From positions 992,001-1,056,000 of the forward strand of contig JAGTTD010000019.1 in assembly GCA_018398585.1 (NCBI GenBank): a stretch of 64,000 nucleotides of DNA. The letters are read 5' to 3'. Shown here in pieces: positions 37,444 to 49,217 of the stretch (positions are counted from its first letter, which is position 1; the number at the start of each line of letters is the position of its first letter). The notes below the pieces were generated by a model. It worked only from the letters and a program-made list of their open reading frames with translations, did not search any database and was not told where the DNA came from. The DNA is from Simmondsia chinensis. Its lineage: Eukaryota > Streptophyta > Magnoliopsida > Caryophyllales > Simmondsiaceae. The translations under genes and the position numbers were made by a program.

Positions 37444-40400
37444 ATGGCGATGGATCTGGAGAAGAAGGCGAAAGAGGCCTTCATCGACGACCACTTCGAG
37501 CTCGCCGTTGATCTCTACTCTCAAGCCATCGACCTTAACCCTAACTTCCCCGAGCTCTACGCCGATCGCGCCCAAGCTAACATCAAGCTCCGAAATTTCA
37601 CCGGTATATCTCTCTTTCTCTCTATGTATGTCTCTTTGATGAAATTACGTTGAAATTGTATGTGATTGTGTTAGTTGAGGAGGATTTCAGGGTTTAGACG
37701 TGATTTTGAGTCTCGATGCTGAGATTGTGCGTTATGGTTTGGAATTTGGAGTGTTAATGTCTGTAAGTTTGCTCAGATTGGTTTCTCGTCTTTTTTTGGT
37801 TTAAAATAATCATTCTTAAGTATCTCTCTCTCTCTCCCTCTCTCTGTATATCTATCTGACGAGATTACATTGAAATTGTATGCGTTTATGTAAGTTGATG
37901 AGGATTTTAGAGTTTTGTAGAGGTGATTCTGAGTTTTCATGCTGAGGTTGTGCGTTATGGTTTTGCTTCTTAGTGTTTAAGTTTGTTCAGATAATTTCCT
38001 TCTCTTCTTCTCTGATGGATTACATTGAAATTGTATGTGATTATGTTAGTTGATGAGGATTTGAGGGTATCTTACTAGTGATTTCGAGTTCGATGCAATT
38101 GTATGATGAATGTGTATTTATGATTGCCCTCTAAGTTCTCTGTCTGGTTCCACGACTTCTTGTAATTAGGTTCATCGCCTTAATGTATTATAAAATCTGA
38201 GGAGAAACGGAAAGGTATTTTGAAGTACCATCACAAATACCTGAGAGATACGGATTGTTACTTTTGGGGAAAGGGTGGAGTATGAGGTAATCATTACCAT
38301 TTTATACCATAAGTTTGGTCTTTGACAATCTTATATTTCATTGGCAGAGGCTGTTGCTGATGCGAACAAAGCTATTGAGCTTGATCCTTCAATGGCCAAA
38401 GCCTACTTGCGAAAAGCGTAAGTTCCTTTTGTATGCTATGTTAGATCCTTTACAGTGGCTTATAGCAGTGACCTTGGCGGATAACACTAGAGTGGTAGTG
38501 CCTTGGTGATGATTCAGGCATTTTTTTCATTTTGCTCTTCTATTTCCCTTCTGCTATGCCTTAGGTTGGGGGTCCAAAATGTTTCTAAGCAAACATTGGC
38601 AGTATGCTATATTTATTCACAGGGTAATTATCTTTTAATTACCTTGAGGTTTGAGCATTTATCAGCTGGGTTCCTTGACGTTTCAATAGATACAATGAGA
38701 TACCCTAAGCTTTAGAAGTTTTATCGCTCAGATACCCTAATTTAAAAATTATGTCAATCAGGTACGATCTACTGAGATTCGGTGGATTTTCATTGGAAAA
38801 GACACGCAGCATGATGTTTGGTATCCAATATTAGAGTTTGGTGATTTTCTTGCCATAAAATGCTGATATAGCACATATGATTTTAGGTAGTATATAGGAA
38901 TATTTGATCAGAATTTGGTGAATTTCTTTCATAATCTATTGAATTTTTATTGGAAATATTGATACAATTCATATTTATTATCATAGTTATGTGTCACATC
39001 AACATCTCAACATTTTTTGTGAAGAATCCACCATATTTCGGCACACGATACCTAGGTGATAAAAGTTTCCTATATCAGGATACCTTATTGTATATATGAA
39101 AATGTTCTGGTACCTATGCAATAAATGCTCAAACGTTAAGGCATCTAAGTGTCCCTTATCTGTGTTCATGTTTTAACATGCCCTGCAACTCCTTTGCTGC
39201 TTTATTATATTGTCTGTCAGTCATTTATTTGCCTGCAGTTTCATGTATTCTTTTGTTTACTATATAGCACTGCCTGTATCAAGCTTGAGGAATATCAAAC
39301 TGCCAAGGCAGCCCTAGAAAAGGGTTCTTCTTTAGCACCGGGAGATTCAAGGTTTGCTAACTTGATCAAGGAATGTGACGAGTGTATTGCAGGTATGGGA
39401 CTGTTGGATGAATCTTATCTTTGCGTCTATTGTCATGACATGGAATTACAAGTCGGGATCTTATTGTTGTTTTTCTGTTGTCTATTACAAATTAATTGCC
39501 GTGAGTGTGCAAGGATTTGCAATTTTGAATCAATTTGGGGAAACAAAAAAGAGCAAGAAGTGGAGAGAGAGGAGAGGACTTTGGAGAGCAAGACGAAGCT
39601 CTCTCTGAATTGATAAAAGTGAAAGTCATGTGCAGAAAAAAGCCTGGCTTGCTTATATACAAGTGGGCCAAGAACAAAACCTACAAAACAACCCAAAAAT
39701 AGCAAACCCCTAAAGTGTCTAAATCTAACGGCCTAATTGAAATTAGGCCTAACACAATAACCTTCTGACTATAAGCAAAAAAAAAAAAAAAAGGTGCTAA
39801 ATTATGTGTAAAATGCATAAAATACAATTTTTAATATTGTCCTTGCTTTTGTTTTTAGAATTTTGTGCTACATAAATTTGGAAGAATAGCCTTAGTAAGT
39901 CAAGAAGAATTGTGATGGTCAAGGGACTCCCTGAATATGTGCGTGTAGTGGAGTGTAGCTAAATAAAATTTTTCTTGGTAATGCGCAAAGGTTATGGCGC
40001 ACTAGGTAATTGAAACTGGGAATTTAGGATCTGAGTTGAGGACAGCGGGGCATATTGCTGCTGGAGAATTGGCAGGGGAACATAAGATGTGCTGGTGTTG
40101 AAAGAAAGCAGCAATGGTGACAGGCAATATATGCTGGAATAAGTGGAGAAAGATGAGCATTTGTTGGCAATGTAGAACGTGGGCAGTGGAAAGATATGGC
40201 TTAGCACACTGTCCTTAAATGCCGTTTTAAACTTGTGCATACTAGCTGGAACTGTGATGTTTTTTGATTTAAATGAGTTGGAAGCTCTTTTTTTCTTTCT
40301 GTTCCCTCGTTTTGGGGTGGAGGGTTTTTTGTTGCTTGTCTTGTTCTCGGAAGGACAAAAAATGGTGGATTTACTTTTTGTTATTAATGCCGTATCTCCT

Positions 40401-43400
40401 TGATAGATATTAAGCATCCTTGTGCTAATTTGATGGAGGATTCCTAGGCACCTTGTGCTTAAGAGCGGTTGAATAGCCTTGTGTCCAACCAACCAAGTGT
40501 CCTTATACTTTAGGCTTACTGATAATAAAAACTAGTATGATAAATACCAAATAAACAGAAGTCAAATCTGATGAAATACTAACCTGATTAAAAATGTTAA
40601 ATATAAAAATTACAATAATGTGAATTCTCATCAAGTATCTTAAATCTAGATCTTGATATTTTTCCCCTAGTTCATAGTTCCTAAATGTTTATGTCAGTCC
40701 GTAGGAGACCTAAACTTTTGGGCTGGAGCCTCTGGGGCAAACAGAATTGTTATGATCCATGAACTCTTTGAGTAATTATTCCTCATACATCATCTTGTTA
40801 CTTCATACAACCTATTGGTTTTGTACTCTTTTTTGCTGTTGTTATTATTTGTCTTTATCAGAAGTTTCAACTTGCATATTCTGATGAATATGGGAATGCT
40901 GCTTGAAGCTGAAAATGGTGATTTAACTAAGCAATCAGCTGAAAATGTTCAAACTGCTGTTTCACCTGTCGTTGAATCAAAGTCATCAGAGGCGACTATC
41001 GCACCCGCAACAAATGCTGGACAAGTGAATGACCTTTCAAGTGCAGCTGTATCGTCCAGGCCAAAGTTCAGGTGCGCATTAGCTCTCGCCATCTTCTTTT
41101 GCTCGGTCACTGTATGGACTTCTATTTTGCGTTGGTGCCATATGTTGAATTTCTTGTATCTTATGGGAATTACCCTAAGGGATTGTCTCAAGTGGTAAGG
41201 CACTTGGATCTAGTGCCATACTGAGGATTTGTTTGTTTTGATGAACATGTATTCTATAGTTTCTTTTCATAGTTTCTTTTCATTACTTCATCACAACATT
41301 TACAAATACGGAAAGTATTTTTCTTTATTGAAGGGAAAACATTTTCCGCGCTAATTTTATGTCATATGGTTCATTGCAACCTCAACTTGGCCAAGTGTGA
41401 ATCTTATATAAATTTATGGAATGAAATTTTTTTCTTTAGTTGGAAAAGAAAAAAAATTTAAGAAAAAAATATTTTTAACTGAAAATATTGCGTGAAGAAA
41501 AAATTTCAGCGAGGAAAATGCTTTCCATATAAAAATGGAGCGTGATTGCAAACAATTCCTTAGGCCACCTGCTAGGTATTTGGGCCTCAATTGACCTTGT
41601 TACATACAGAGAAACTTCTGTGTGAACAGGGTGTGCAGCTCGGGGATTAGTTGAGGTATGCATGAGCTGGCTTGGATGCCCTAGCTACCGAAAAGAATTA
41701 TTTTCTGTGAACAATTGATTTTGTATATTTGCCAAGAAGAACGATTAATTTTGTTTCAGAAATTAAAAGTAGAATCCAGTTTTAGGTTACAAAGTTATTC
41801 TTGCAGGCATGAATTCTACCAAACGCCAGAAGTAGTAGTTGTGACCATATTTGCCAAGGGCATGCATGCTAAAAATGTTACTGTTGACTATGGTGACCAA
41901 ATCGTGAGTTTCAACTTAACTTCTTTGTTAATTTCCTCTCTCCATTTCTGTTACTGGTCAAGCGGAAGACCCATTGAAACCACCAAGTGTCTGAAGTTGA
42001 ACTCTTGAATTATCTTGGTGTCTGTTGCAGCTAAGTGTTACCATTGACGTTCCTGGTGAACAACCATATCAGTTTCAGCCTCGCTTGTTCGGGAAGGCAT
42101 GTAACTTGCTCGTGAACTTTTTTAGCTTCTTGCATGTGCCTCGTTATGCATGATACTTCCAAAATTGTTCGTTAGTTTAATTTAAGCGTCTTAATCTTGC
42201 TATTTGGGTTCGGCTACACATGTATATCTTTGAGTGCTCCAGAATGTCTGGAATAACGTACTTATCAAGGAAATGGAATTCAAAAAAGAATAGGGTGATC
42301 AGGCGTGTCGGGTGTTCCCCATATTTCCAGAGCTGGAAAAATGTGTCATAGCACGACACGAAAATAGTAGGTCGGGATCAAAGTTCTTGGAGTTGGATCA
42401 AATTTAGGTCAACATTTTTAACTTGTTGAGGTAACTGGGTTGGGTTGGGTTTGGTTTGGGTTAAACCCCTTTTCAATATGTTTGACCTATTTATATAGTG
42501 ATGTTAGGTGAGTGTAATTTGCTAATTTATTTTAATATTATAAATGTGCTTGGGTTTATTTTTAATTTCAAGTGTTAAGTGTATTATCACCATATTTATG
42601 AGATAAATTAGTGTATTATCACCATATTTATGAGATAAATTAGTGTATTATCACCATATTTATGAGATAAACTAACATGTAACAGAAAAAGTCACCGATA
42701 TAATTAAATGGGTAACCTTTGGTTAGCTGTTTATTAATTGGGTGAGGTAAAGATTGAGAGTTTTTGATCCGTTTAATAAATGGGTCCGGTTTGAGTTAGC
42801 TCTTTTTTTAAAAACCATCTTGTAACAAGAACATGACACAACACATTTACCAGCCCTGCATATTTTTGTCTTTTTATTTTTCTGCGTACATAATACTTCC
42901 TGCTTGTCTCACTATTTCCGGATCTGAACCCCAAACTCCGGTTTCGTGCTTGCAGATCATACCTTCCAAATGCAAATATGAAGTGTTGTCTACCAAAATT
43001 GAGATTCGGCTGGCAAAGGCTGAACCCATGCAATGGACATCTCTTGAGTTCACTAAGGAACCTATTGTTCTGCAAAAAATATGCGTATCATCTGGTGAGT
43101 TCCTAGAGATGCATAGCCTTGCTTTGCTTCTTGTACATCTGGTGCCTTGGGGCTGCTTCCCTTGACATATTGTACAGACATGTTGATAATATCGGTAACA
43201 ATTATGTATCTGCCTTGTTATTGTTTACTTACATGAATGAGTTGCAAAAATTGAAAACCTCTTTCCCTATGTGGGAGATACTGACTTATTTTTTAGGCAA
43301 ATACCCAAGAATTGAGCTAGATTTAGTTGTGCAAGAACATATTTGAAAGAAATTGAGAAGAGAGGAGAGAAAGAGAAAACAATAGCACAGGGATTTAAGT

Positions 43401-46180
43401 GAAAGATTATAAAATTGAGGAAAAAAATCACGGGTGAAGGAGAAAACAATCTACTATGATATGAAAGGAAAGGATAATACAACTAGTTCCATCATGCGTC
43501 TTTATATAGACCCTTCCCTTACGGGCCTGCCACCAGGTCTACCACAAACTTTCTGTTTCTGAAACTGAGACAAAATTTGAGGCGAATATTACATTCTTGA
43601 GTAGAGGATTTTTTTTTTTTTTTTTTTTTTTTTTCTTTTCACACCTGTCCTAGACCCTAGGCCTTGTACTTTCCCTCATCTGAGCCTGTCCTTTAATGTC
43701 TGAAATAGCAACTTTTTTACAAAGTTACACAATGAAACTTATTTTTAAACCTGTCTGAAAGAAAGTTTTGAGGAAAAGATATTCTTAATTAAAATATTTA
43801 GAGAAATATTTTCGAGGAAAATGTGTTCCTTCCAATCAAAGGGAGCCGTTGCTTGTTTCTTCTATTAAGTCCCCTTTGTTTACATCTGGTAATTACCGGT
43901 GCCTGTTAGATGTGTTTACTTGTGGCATAAAGTGTACTGTACAATGGTGCAGCTACTCATAAGCCAGCTTATCCATCATCAAAACAAAGAGTAGATTGGG
44001 ATAAACTAGAGGCTGACGTGAAGAAAGAGGTATTGTGCTTGTTCTTTTTATGGTTAAGCACTTGTTCGTGAAACAAAATGCTATGATGCTTCTGTTTTAT
44101 CCTAGTGAATTGTTACATGCTTGACCATTGTATAACAATACTTTTCTACTGACTTTATAACACACATATATTATTTTATTTATTAAGATTTATTGAGATG
44201 CCTTAGGGTTCATTTACTAGACACTAATGCAACCGGATCCCATTAGAACTCCGAAGTTAAGCGTGTTTGGTCGAGAGTAGTACCAGGATGGGTGACCTTC
44301 TGGGAAGTTCTCGTGCTGCCAACCTTATAAGGTTGGGGGTTCTCGGAAACAGCGTTTCAACAGAGTTACACCTTGAAAGGGTGAGGCTGCGTACATCTAC
44401 CCCTCCCAGACCCCACTTATGCGGGAGCCATTGAGGCACTGGGTTTGCTGCTGCTGTTGTTGTTATTGAGATGCCTTGAGGTTTAAGGATTTATCAATTA
44501 GCTACTTTGACATTTTAATATATAATGAAATACCTTATAGTTTAAAAATTTATCACTTTTAGTAACCAATGGTTTAAAAAATTTATCATTCAGGTACCTT
44601 TTGCTAGGATTCGAGGAATTTTTTTAAATAAAAACATTGACTTATATCCTTTGTTGCAATCCAATTATTTTCAACCACAAAATCCTGACATGAGACATGA
44701 TTTCAAGCATATATAGATATTTTTTGCTCTAGACGAGCGACTTTTTGTTGGAATTCAACAAACTTTTGCCAAAAAGTACTAACATGGCACATATTACGGT
44801 GATCATGTGTCATGTTAACAATTTCCATCCAAAATTGGCATTTTAACAAAAGTTCATCTGATCAAGTTAGAGGGGACCTAAATGATGAAAATTCAAAATC
44901 TCAGAATATCTCATGTTAACAATTTGCTTGGAGGCATTGGGTTTTTTGTTGTTTTATACATCAAATTGTCGGGGTATCCAAATGATAAATTCTCAAACTT
45001 TAGGTACCCAAATAATTGATAAATTCCTAAATACATTTATTAGTTGGGAATAAAAGGTTTATCTTGAGCCGCCATCTAACTATGCGATGGCAAGGCCCCA
45101 AACACCAGAATTCTTGGGTCGTCTCCCCATTATCTTCCATTGTATTTACATTTGAAAATTAACAATAAATGCAGGGATTAATAATTGACTTTCAATCCAA
45201 AATTTTGCAAATGAGGTTTATTAGCAACTGGTTTTCCTTCAGAAAAACCCCATGTGATCTCTGCAACCTGTAATGTAATTTATGCACATCGCACAATTAT
45301 CCATATTTGCAATTTTACCTTCTGCTGTATGGTGCTGCTGTTTGTTCAGGAGAAAGATGAAAAACTGGAGGGAGATGCGGCGCTGAACAAATTTTTCCAG
45401 GACATTTACAAGGGTGCTGATGAAGATACGAGGAGGGCCATGCTTAAGTCCTTTGTAAGTCTTCAAAGTTAACAAATGAAATTTGTTCTCAAATTGGGAA
45501 AAATATTGTGATGAGTTAAATCTGTTTCTGATAATACCTGGAAATTGGAGACCCTAACTTCATAAAAAATAGACTTCTAACCCTTAAGTTGCTATCTTAT
45601 TTTATAAACATATTTTTATACAATTTCACTTGTTTTGAGCTCTACGCAGCTCAGCAAGTCGTGATCTAAGCTTCCCCTGGGCTCATTTAAGCTCAGTCTT
45701 GGCTTGGGCTCGTTAGGGCTTGAGTTTGGCTCCTTTAGTCTAGAAGTTGGTTTGATTAGGCATATTAGGCTAATGAGCTTTATTTAAATTATGGCAAGAT
45801 TGATTCATTAAGCTAAATGAGTTACTCGGGTTGGCTCAAACTCGAATGAGTTGAGCCTTTCCAGCTTTATAACGAGCCGATTTAGCTCATTTATACTGCT
45901 AGGCAAGGTCTTAACACAAGGGTTATTACTGGCATTTGTTATTGTGAAGCCCTTGTATGATGATGGTGTCAGTGGTCAGTTTATGTATTAGAATACAGAA
46001 ATCATCTGTAGGTCTTCACCCATTCGATTAAGCTTTTAGGATAGGTAGTTACGTGACAGTATGAAAGTGCAGGTGGAGTCGAACGGAACGGTGCTGTCAA
46101 CAAACTGGAAAGAAGTGGGGACAAAGAAGGTGGAAGGAACCCCTCCAGATGGCATGGAGTTGAAGAAATGGGAGTACTGA
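37444..46180 (+). CDS. SGT1: SGT1 co-chaperone, 10 exons, 369 aa
   Basis: Exons: 37444-37603, 38348-38417, 39268-39392, 40909-41071, 41807-41903, 42031-42096, 42956-43094, 43953-44029, 45350-45454, 46073-46180. They join in frame to 1110 bp. SGT1 works with HSP90 and RAR1 to stabilise NLR immune receptors and also associates with SCF ubiquitin ligases. Domains in order: TPR repeats (about 1-115), a variable Ser/Ala-rich linker (118-168), the HSP90-binding CS domain (about 170-262, starting [18 protein letters not shown]), and the SGS domain (about 290-369) ending [14 protein letters not shown], the expected C-terminus. Intron 6 has a GC donor (42097-42098) with AAG before it; the nearby GT at 42101 would break the frame. 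Introns 2, 6 and 8 hold repeats but the exons are clean. The ATG is the first after the TATA box. Whether it is closer to SGT1a or SGT1b cannot be told. Confidence 0.97.
38629..39150. repeat. MITE-like inverted-end element in SGT1 intron 2
   Basis: The left end TACCTTGAGGTTTGAGCATT and the right end GCTCAAACGTTAAGGCATC are complementary with few changes. It has the family's inner motif ATACAATGAGATACCCTAAGC. No ORF. Confidence 0.6.
39393..40908 (+). other. SGT1 intron 3
   Basis: 1.5 kb with no recognisable gene. The last ~350 bp (40550-40900) are homologous to 53150-53560, which helps define the SGT1 relic downstream. Open frames across it on either strand do not resemble proteins I know. 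Confidence 0.55.
42097..42098 (+). other. Non-canonical GC splice donor of SGT1 intron 6
   Basis: The exon ends GGGAAG, followed by GCATGT. The next exon begins ATCATACCT after TTGCAG. Joining here gives [14 protein letters not shown], the conserved CS-domain sequence. GC-AG is the commonest minor splice-site class and usually has a strong AG before the GC, as here. Confidence 0.85.
42580..42675 (+). repeat. Three tandem 32-bp repeats in SGT1 intron 6
   Basis: Unit TGTATTATCACCATATTTAT plus 12 more bases, repeated three times (42580-42611, 42612-42643, 42644-42675), almost identical. The related stretch in the SGT1 relic (about 53650-53790) is not expanded in the same way. Confidence 0.85.
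44185..45035. repeat. MITE-like element in SGT1 intron 8, split by a SINE
   Basis: The left end GAGATGCCTT(G)AGGTTTAAGG and right end CAATTATTTGGG(complement)/CTCAAACTTTAGGTACCC belong to the family at 38629. The 5S-headed SINE at 44205-44464 inserted near its left end and duplicated 13 bp of it. Confidence 0.55.
44205..44464 (+). mobile_element. 5S rRNA-headed SINE, copy 1 (13-bp TSD)
   Basis: 260 bp between exact 13-bp repeats ATTGAGATGCCTT (44192-44204, 44465-44477). The first ~120 bp align with plant 5S rRNA from its 5' end: CACTAATGCAACCGGATCCC, GAACTCCGAAGTTAAGCGTG, AGTAGTACCAGGATGGGTGA, CTGGGAAGTTCTCGTG. The tail follows: GGTTGGGGGTTCTCGGAAAC, GAGGCTGCGTACATCTACCC, CAGACCCCACTTATGCGGGA, GGCACTGGGTTTGCTGCTG and (TTG)n. 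The 5S internal promoter boxes are recognisable. It is not a 5S gene: sequence departs from the rRNA and a TSD encloses head plus tail. Confidence 0.9.
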
Positions 46181-46624
46181 CTTCTCTTCCTCCTTACTTT
46201 TGCTTGCTTGCTTGTTTGTGTGCAAATCTGATACTTGAATTACAGCCCACTCTGCTATTTTTCTTTGTTTTTGTTTTTTTGGATCAAACAGCCCAGTCTT
46301 CTAAGTACCTAAATTGAGTGTATAAAGAGTGTAATTTTTAATTTTGAAAGCTTAGTATGTTCTCCATATAATAGCCTTATTATGCCTTTATTTTCAATAT
46401 TTTTGGATGATTTGGAGAGAGGGGGTTTTGGATAGAATTTATTTTTAAGGACTCTAATATTTGCCCTAAGTAGGGCCATCAATGATTGAGAATGAGGAAA
46501 GATGAGCTCGAATACAGCGCCTCATGCATAGGATCAGAGGCTTTAACCACCACCCCGACAAATCTCTCTTTTGTGGATGAAAATGCACACGTAGTTCATA
46601 CTTGAGGCTTTAGGTGTTGGTATG

Positions 46625-46790
46625 GCATATATACGGTATACATATAAACCCGAATAGGATTCCATTCTAAAACTAATGGTATTAGATGGAGTAGTCCTTT
46701 GACTTATGTGTTGATCTTACTCTCTCACAATTCCAATGTCGGATTCTTATTAGCCTTGTACATGGGGTCTTTAATACTCGCAACTCAATA
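46625..46790 (-). mobile_element. TRIM LTR relic downstream of SGT1
   Basis: It is antisense to the LTR at 11376: GGCATATATACGGTATACAT, CATATAAACCCGAATAGGATTCC, then CTCTCACAATTCCAATGTCGG and a diverged CATGGGGTCTTTAA end. Related relics sit at the matching place in the duplicated block (55962-56120) and near 61738-61860. Confidence 0.6.
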
Positions 46791-47112
46791 GTGGGTTGAG
46801 TATAACCTCATTGGTGAGCTTTAGAAAAAAAAAAAAATGTGGTTTGTACTTGCGACGTTTTGAGTTATGATCATGACATCCGAGTGCATGTTTGGTCGTG
46901 TGCTTTTTAATGGAAACTCTGCCAAGTATTTATTTATTTATTTTTTGTTTTTGCCTGCAAAAAGCAGGACTTGGACTGTAGAATGTCCAACATCAAAAGA
47001 GATCTTATTTCAAGAGATAGGGGTGTATATCCAGTTATGATCACAAACACCTTTTCTATGATTCTTAGCAATAGAATGGGCCATATTGCTACAACATCTA
47101 GGAACCGAATCA

Positions 47113-47395
47113 TTAGAAAAGAGTCTTTGTCCTTGAGGATGGCTTGAAGCTCTCAAGGTTTGAGTCTTTAGCATCACTTTCAACTTGGATATTCAAGATA
47201 CCAAGCCTCAGAGCAAGCAAATTACCAAGCCTCACTGTCGATGCTTCCGTAGCTGCTGGGGCGAGGGAAGAATCCCGAAGAACAAAGGCCCCTTGCAGAT
47301 TACCATTTGAATCTTTAGCAACGACCATCAAAGGACCCTTGGAAGAACCAACATCTTAAGCCGCATCATAGTTAAGTTTCCAAAACCTTTTACCC
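47113..47395 (-). mobile_element. LINE remnant: RNase H-like domain fragment
   Basis: On the minus strand it translates to KLNYDAA, a stop, then DVGSSKGPLMVVAKDSNGNL and LAPAATEASTVRLGNLLALR, followed by a 'NIQVESDAKD' match. This is the layout of the RNase H-like domain at the end of plant LINE (RVT_3-type) polyproteins. It is truncated on both sides and has an internal stop. Confidence 0.7.
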
Positions 47396-47416
47396 CTGTT
47401 TGGCAAGACGATAATA

Positions 47417-47547
47417 GGGGTAAAGGAGCAACAACAGGTCCAGCGCCTCAAGGGTTCCCGCATAAGCAGGGTATAGGAGGGATAGAATATATGCAGCCTT
47501 ACCCCTTTAGAATGATACCCTAACAAGAGGCTGTTTCCGAGGACAAT
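47417..47547 (-). mobile_element. SINE with 13-bp TSD
   Basis: The minus-strand tail reads GGCTGCATATATTC, ACCCTGCTTATGCGGGAACCC, GGCGCTGGACC, TTGTTGCTCC. AATAGGGGTAAAG precedes (about 47411-47423) and follows (about 47545-47557) as the TSD. It lies within an AATAGGGGTAAA-rich MITE-like element. Confidence 0.65.
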
Positions 47548-48345
47548 AGGGGTAAAGATAATAGGGGTAAACCCCTGTTTGCATAATACTAAGAGGGGTA
47601 GCTCCATTTTCTTTAATCCCCCATGTTAGAGGGTAAAAGGGGTTAAGGTAGGTTTTAAAAGAATTTTGGACAATCTTATTCTTATTTTAACTATAACTCT
47701 CTGTACTCTTCCCCTTTTATGCAATTGTCAAATAAAGGTGATTTATTTACCCGTTTTTACCTTTACTCTTCATAATTTGATATATCCAAATAAAGTTAGG
47801 ATATTATCTTACCCTCCTCCTCTTTATCCTTCTTTACTCTTTACGCTCCTTTCCCTAATTGCTGAACAAGGCATTAGGCAGCCGTGACCATCGAGACTGA
47901 TGCAGTGGCTGTTCATTTCAACAGCCCAAACAATACTCTGCACGACTACTTTAAAATCAAAAAAGTAGCCCGAGCTTGGCTATCAACCGGAAGCATTTTT
48001 TGAAAGCATCTGTTACTGCTAAGTTGTTTCCTGGCGTTCGGTGAACGTCTAAAAGCATTTTTTTTTAAATGAATATGCATCCCATTTTTCTGCTTTTAGA
48101 AATAAGCAGAAAATTTGTGCTTGCTTCCCTTCCCTCCCCCCTCTCTTCTCTAAACGTAGAATCAAGTCACTCAGATTTTGAAGAAGTGGTTCTGGAAAAA
48201 AAAAAGTAATTTTTAAAACATGGCAAACAGATTACCCGTTCAATTGGCCCCCTACCTGACTATATTTCCAGATACAATGAGATTTAAGGGAATTGTTAAT
48301 TATTTAATGATCTGGTCGTATATTACTAATATAATTGGTTGGTAT

Positions 48346-48587
48346 ACTTAACGGGGGGTACCAACATGTAAGCACATGATTCTATTAGAATTTTGAAGTT
48401 AAGTGTTCTTGGGCGAGAGTAGTACCAAGATGGATGACCTTCTGGAAAGTCCTTGTGTTCCACTCCTCAGGTTAGGGGTTTTCGAAAACAACCTTTTCTC
48501 GAGGTCATGAAGGGGGAAGGCTGCGTATATTTACCCCCTCCCCGACCTTGCTTGGGCAGAAGCCCTTGGGGCACTGAAAGTGTTGCT
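48346..48587 (+). mobile_element. 5S rRNA-headed SINE, copy 2
   Basis: The diverged 5S head (TTTTGAAGTTAAGTGTTCTTGG, AGTAGTACCAAGATGGATGA) is followed by the common tail (GGAAGGCTGCGTATATTTACC, CCGACCTTGCTTGGGCAGAA, GGGGCACTGAAAG). The flanks AATTGGTTGGTAT (48333-48345) and AATTGTTTGGTAT (48588-48600) form a TSD with one mismatch. Confidence 0.8.
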
Positions 48588-48886
48588 AATTGTTTGGTAT
48601 GAGGGAATGAAGGGTGGGAGTGGGATTAGCACCCCATTCTCATTTCGGACTATTTGGCACGGGAGAGTGAGAATGAAAAAGGGGTGAGAGTGGAAATGAA
48701 TTCATTTCCACATTTTTATACTCAGGGGGTCAAACTAATTTTTGATTTACTTAACTACTCTCAAGTAATAAATCTAAGCGAAGTTTTGAGCATAACAATA
48801 TAACTATTGTTATTATTATTATTTCATTATTATTATTATAATTATAATAATAATTATTATTATTGTTATTATTATTATTTACCAAA

Positions 48887-49124
48887 GAGGGTACCAACAT
48901 GCCATTACCGGATTCCATTAGAACTACGAAGTTAAGCGTGCTTGGGCGAGAGTAGTACCAGGATGGGTGACTTCCTGGGAAGTCCTCACCCTTAGGTTAG
49001 GGGCACTAGGAAACAGCCTTTCTTCAGGTTAACACCCTGAAGGGGGAAGGCTGCGTACATCCGTCCCTCCCAGACCCTGCGTAGGCGGACGCCCTTGAGG
49101 TACTGGGTATGTTCCTTTTTTCCC
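48887..49124 (+). mobile_element. 5S rRNA-headed SINE, copy 3
   Basis: It is the best-preserved promoter region of the family: GAAGTTAAGCGTGCTTGGGC and AGTAGTACCAGGATGGGTGA are unchanged from the usual plant 5S sequence as I know it. Then CTGGGAAGTCCTC joins directly to TTAGGTTAGGGGCACTAGGA and the tail GGAAGGCTGCGTACATCCG, CCCAGACCCTGCGTAGGCGG, GGTACTGGGTATG. The TSD cannot be read because both sides are TTA microsatellite. Confidence 0.85.
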
Positions 49125-49217
49125 TTTATTATTGTTATTATTTGGCCAAATGGCAAGAATACAAACAAAATCCAATATACAAAACAAACTCAAAACCAAA
49201 CAAACCAACAAAAGAAA

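Larger units (their letters stand above)
46181..48345. other. Spacer between SGT1 and the SINE cluster
   Basis: 46290-46600 (SGT1 downstream) is homologous to 55560-55865, part of the decayed duplicate block. A TRIM relic follows (46625-46790), then a LINE RNase H fragment (47113-47395), a SINE (about 47417-47547) inside a TTACCCCTGTTTGG-type MITE, and unassigned sequence to 48330. Confidence 0.55.

Noticed and set aside
42097..42104. GT at 42101 as the donor of SGT1 intron 6
   Set aside because: It adds four bases and breaks the CS-domain frame; the GC donor at 42097 restores the conserved sequence.
44215..44330. Match to 5S rRNA as a functional 5S gene
   Set aside because: The sequence departs from plant 5S at many positions, runs directly into a SINE tail instead of a T-run terminator, and head plus tail share one TSD.
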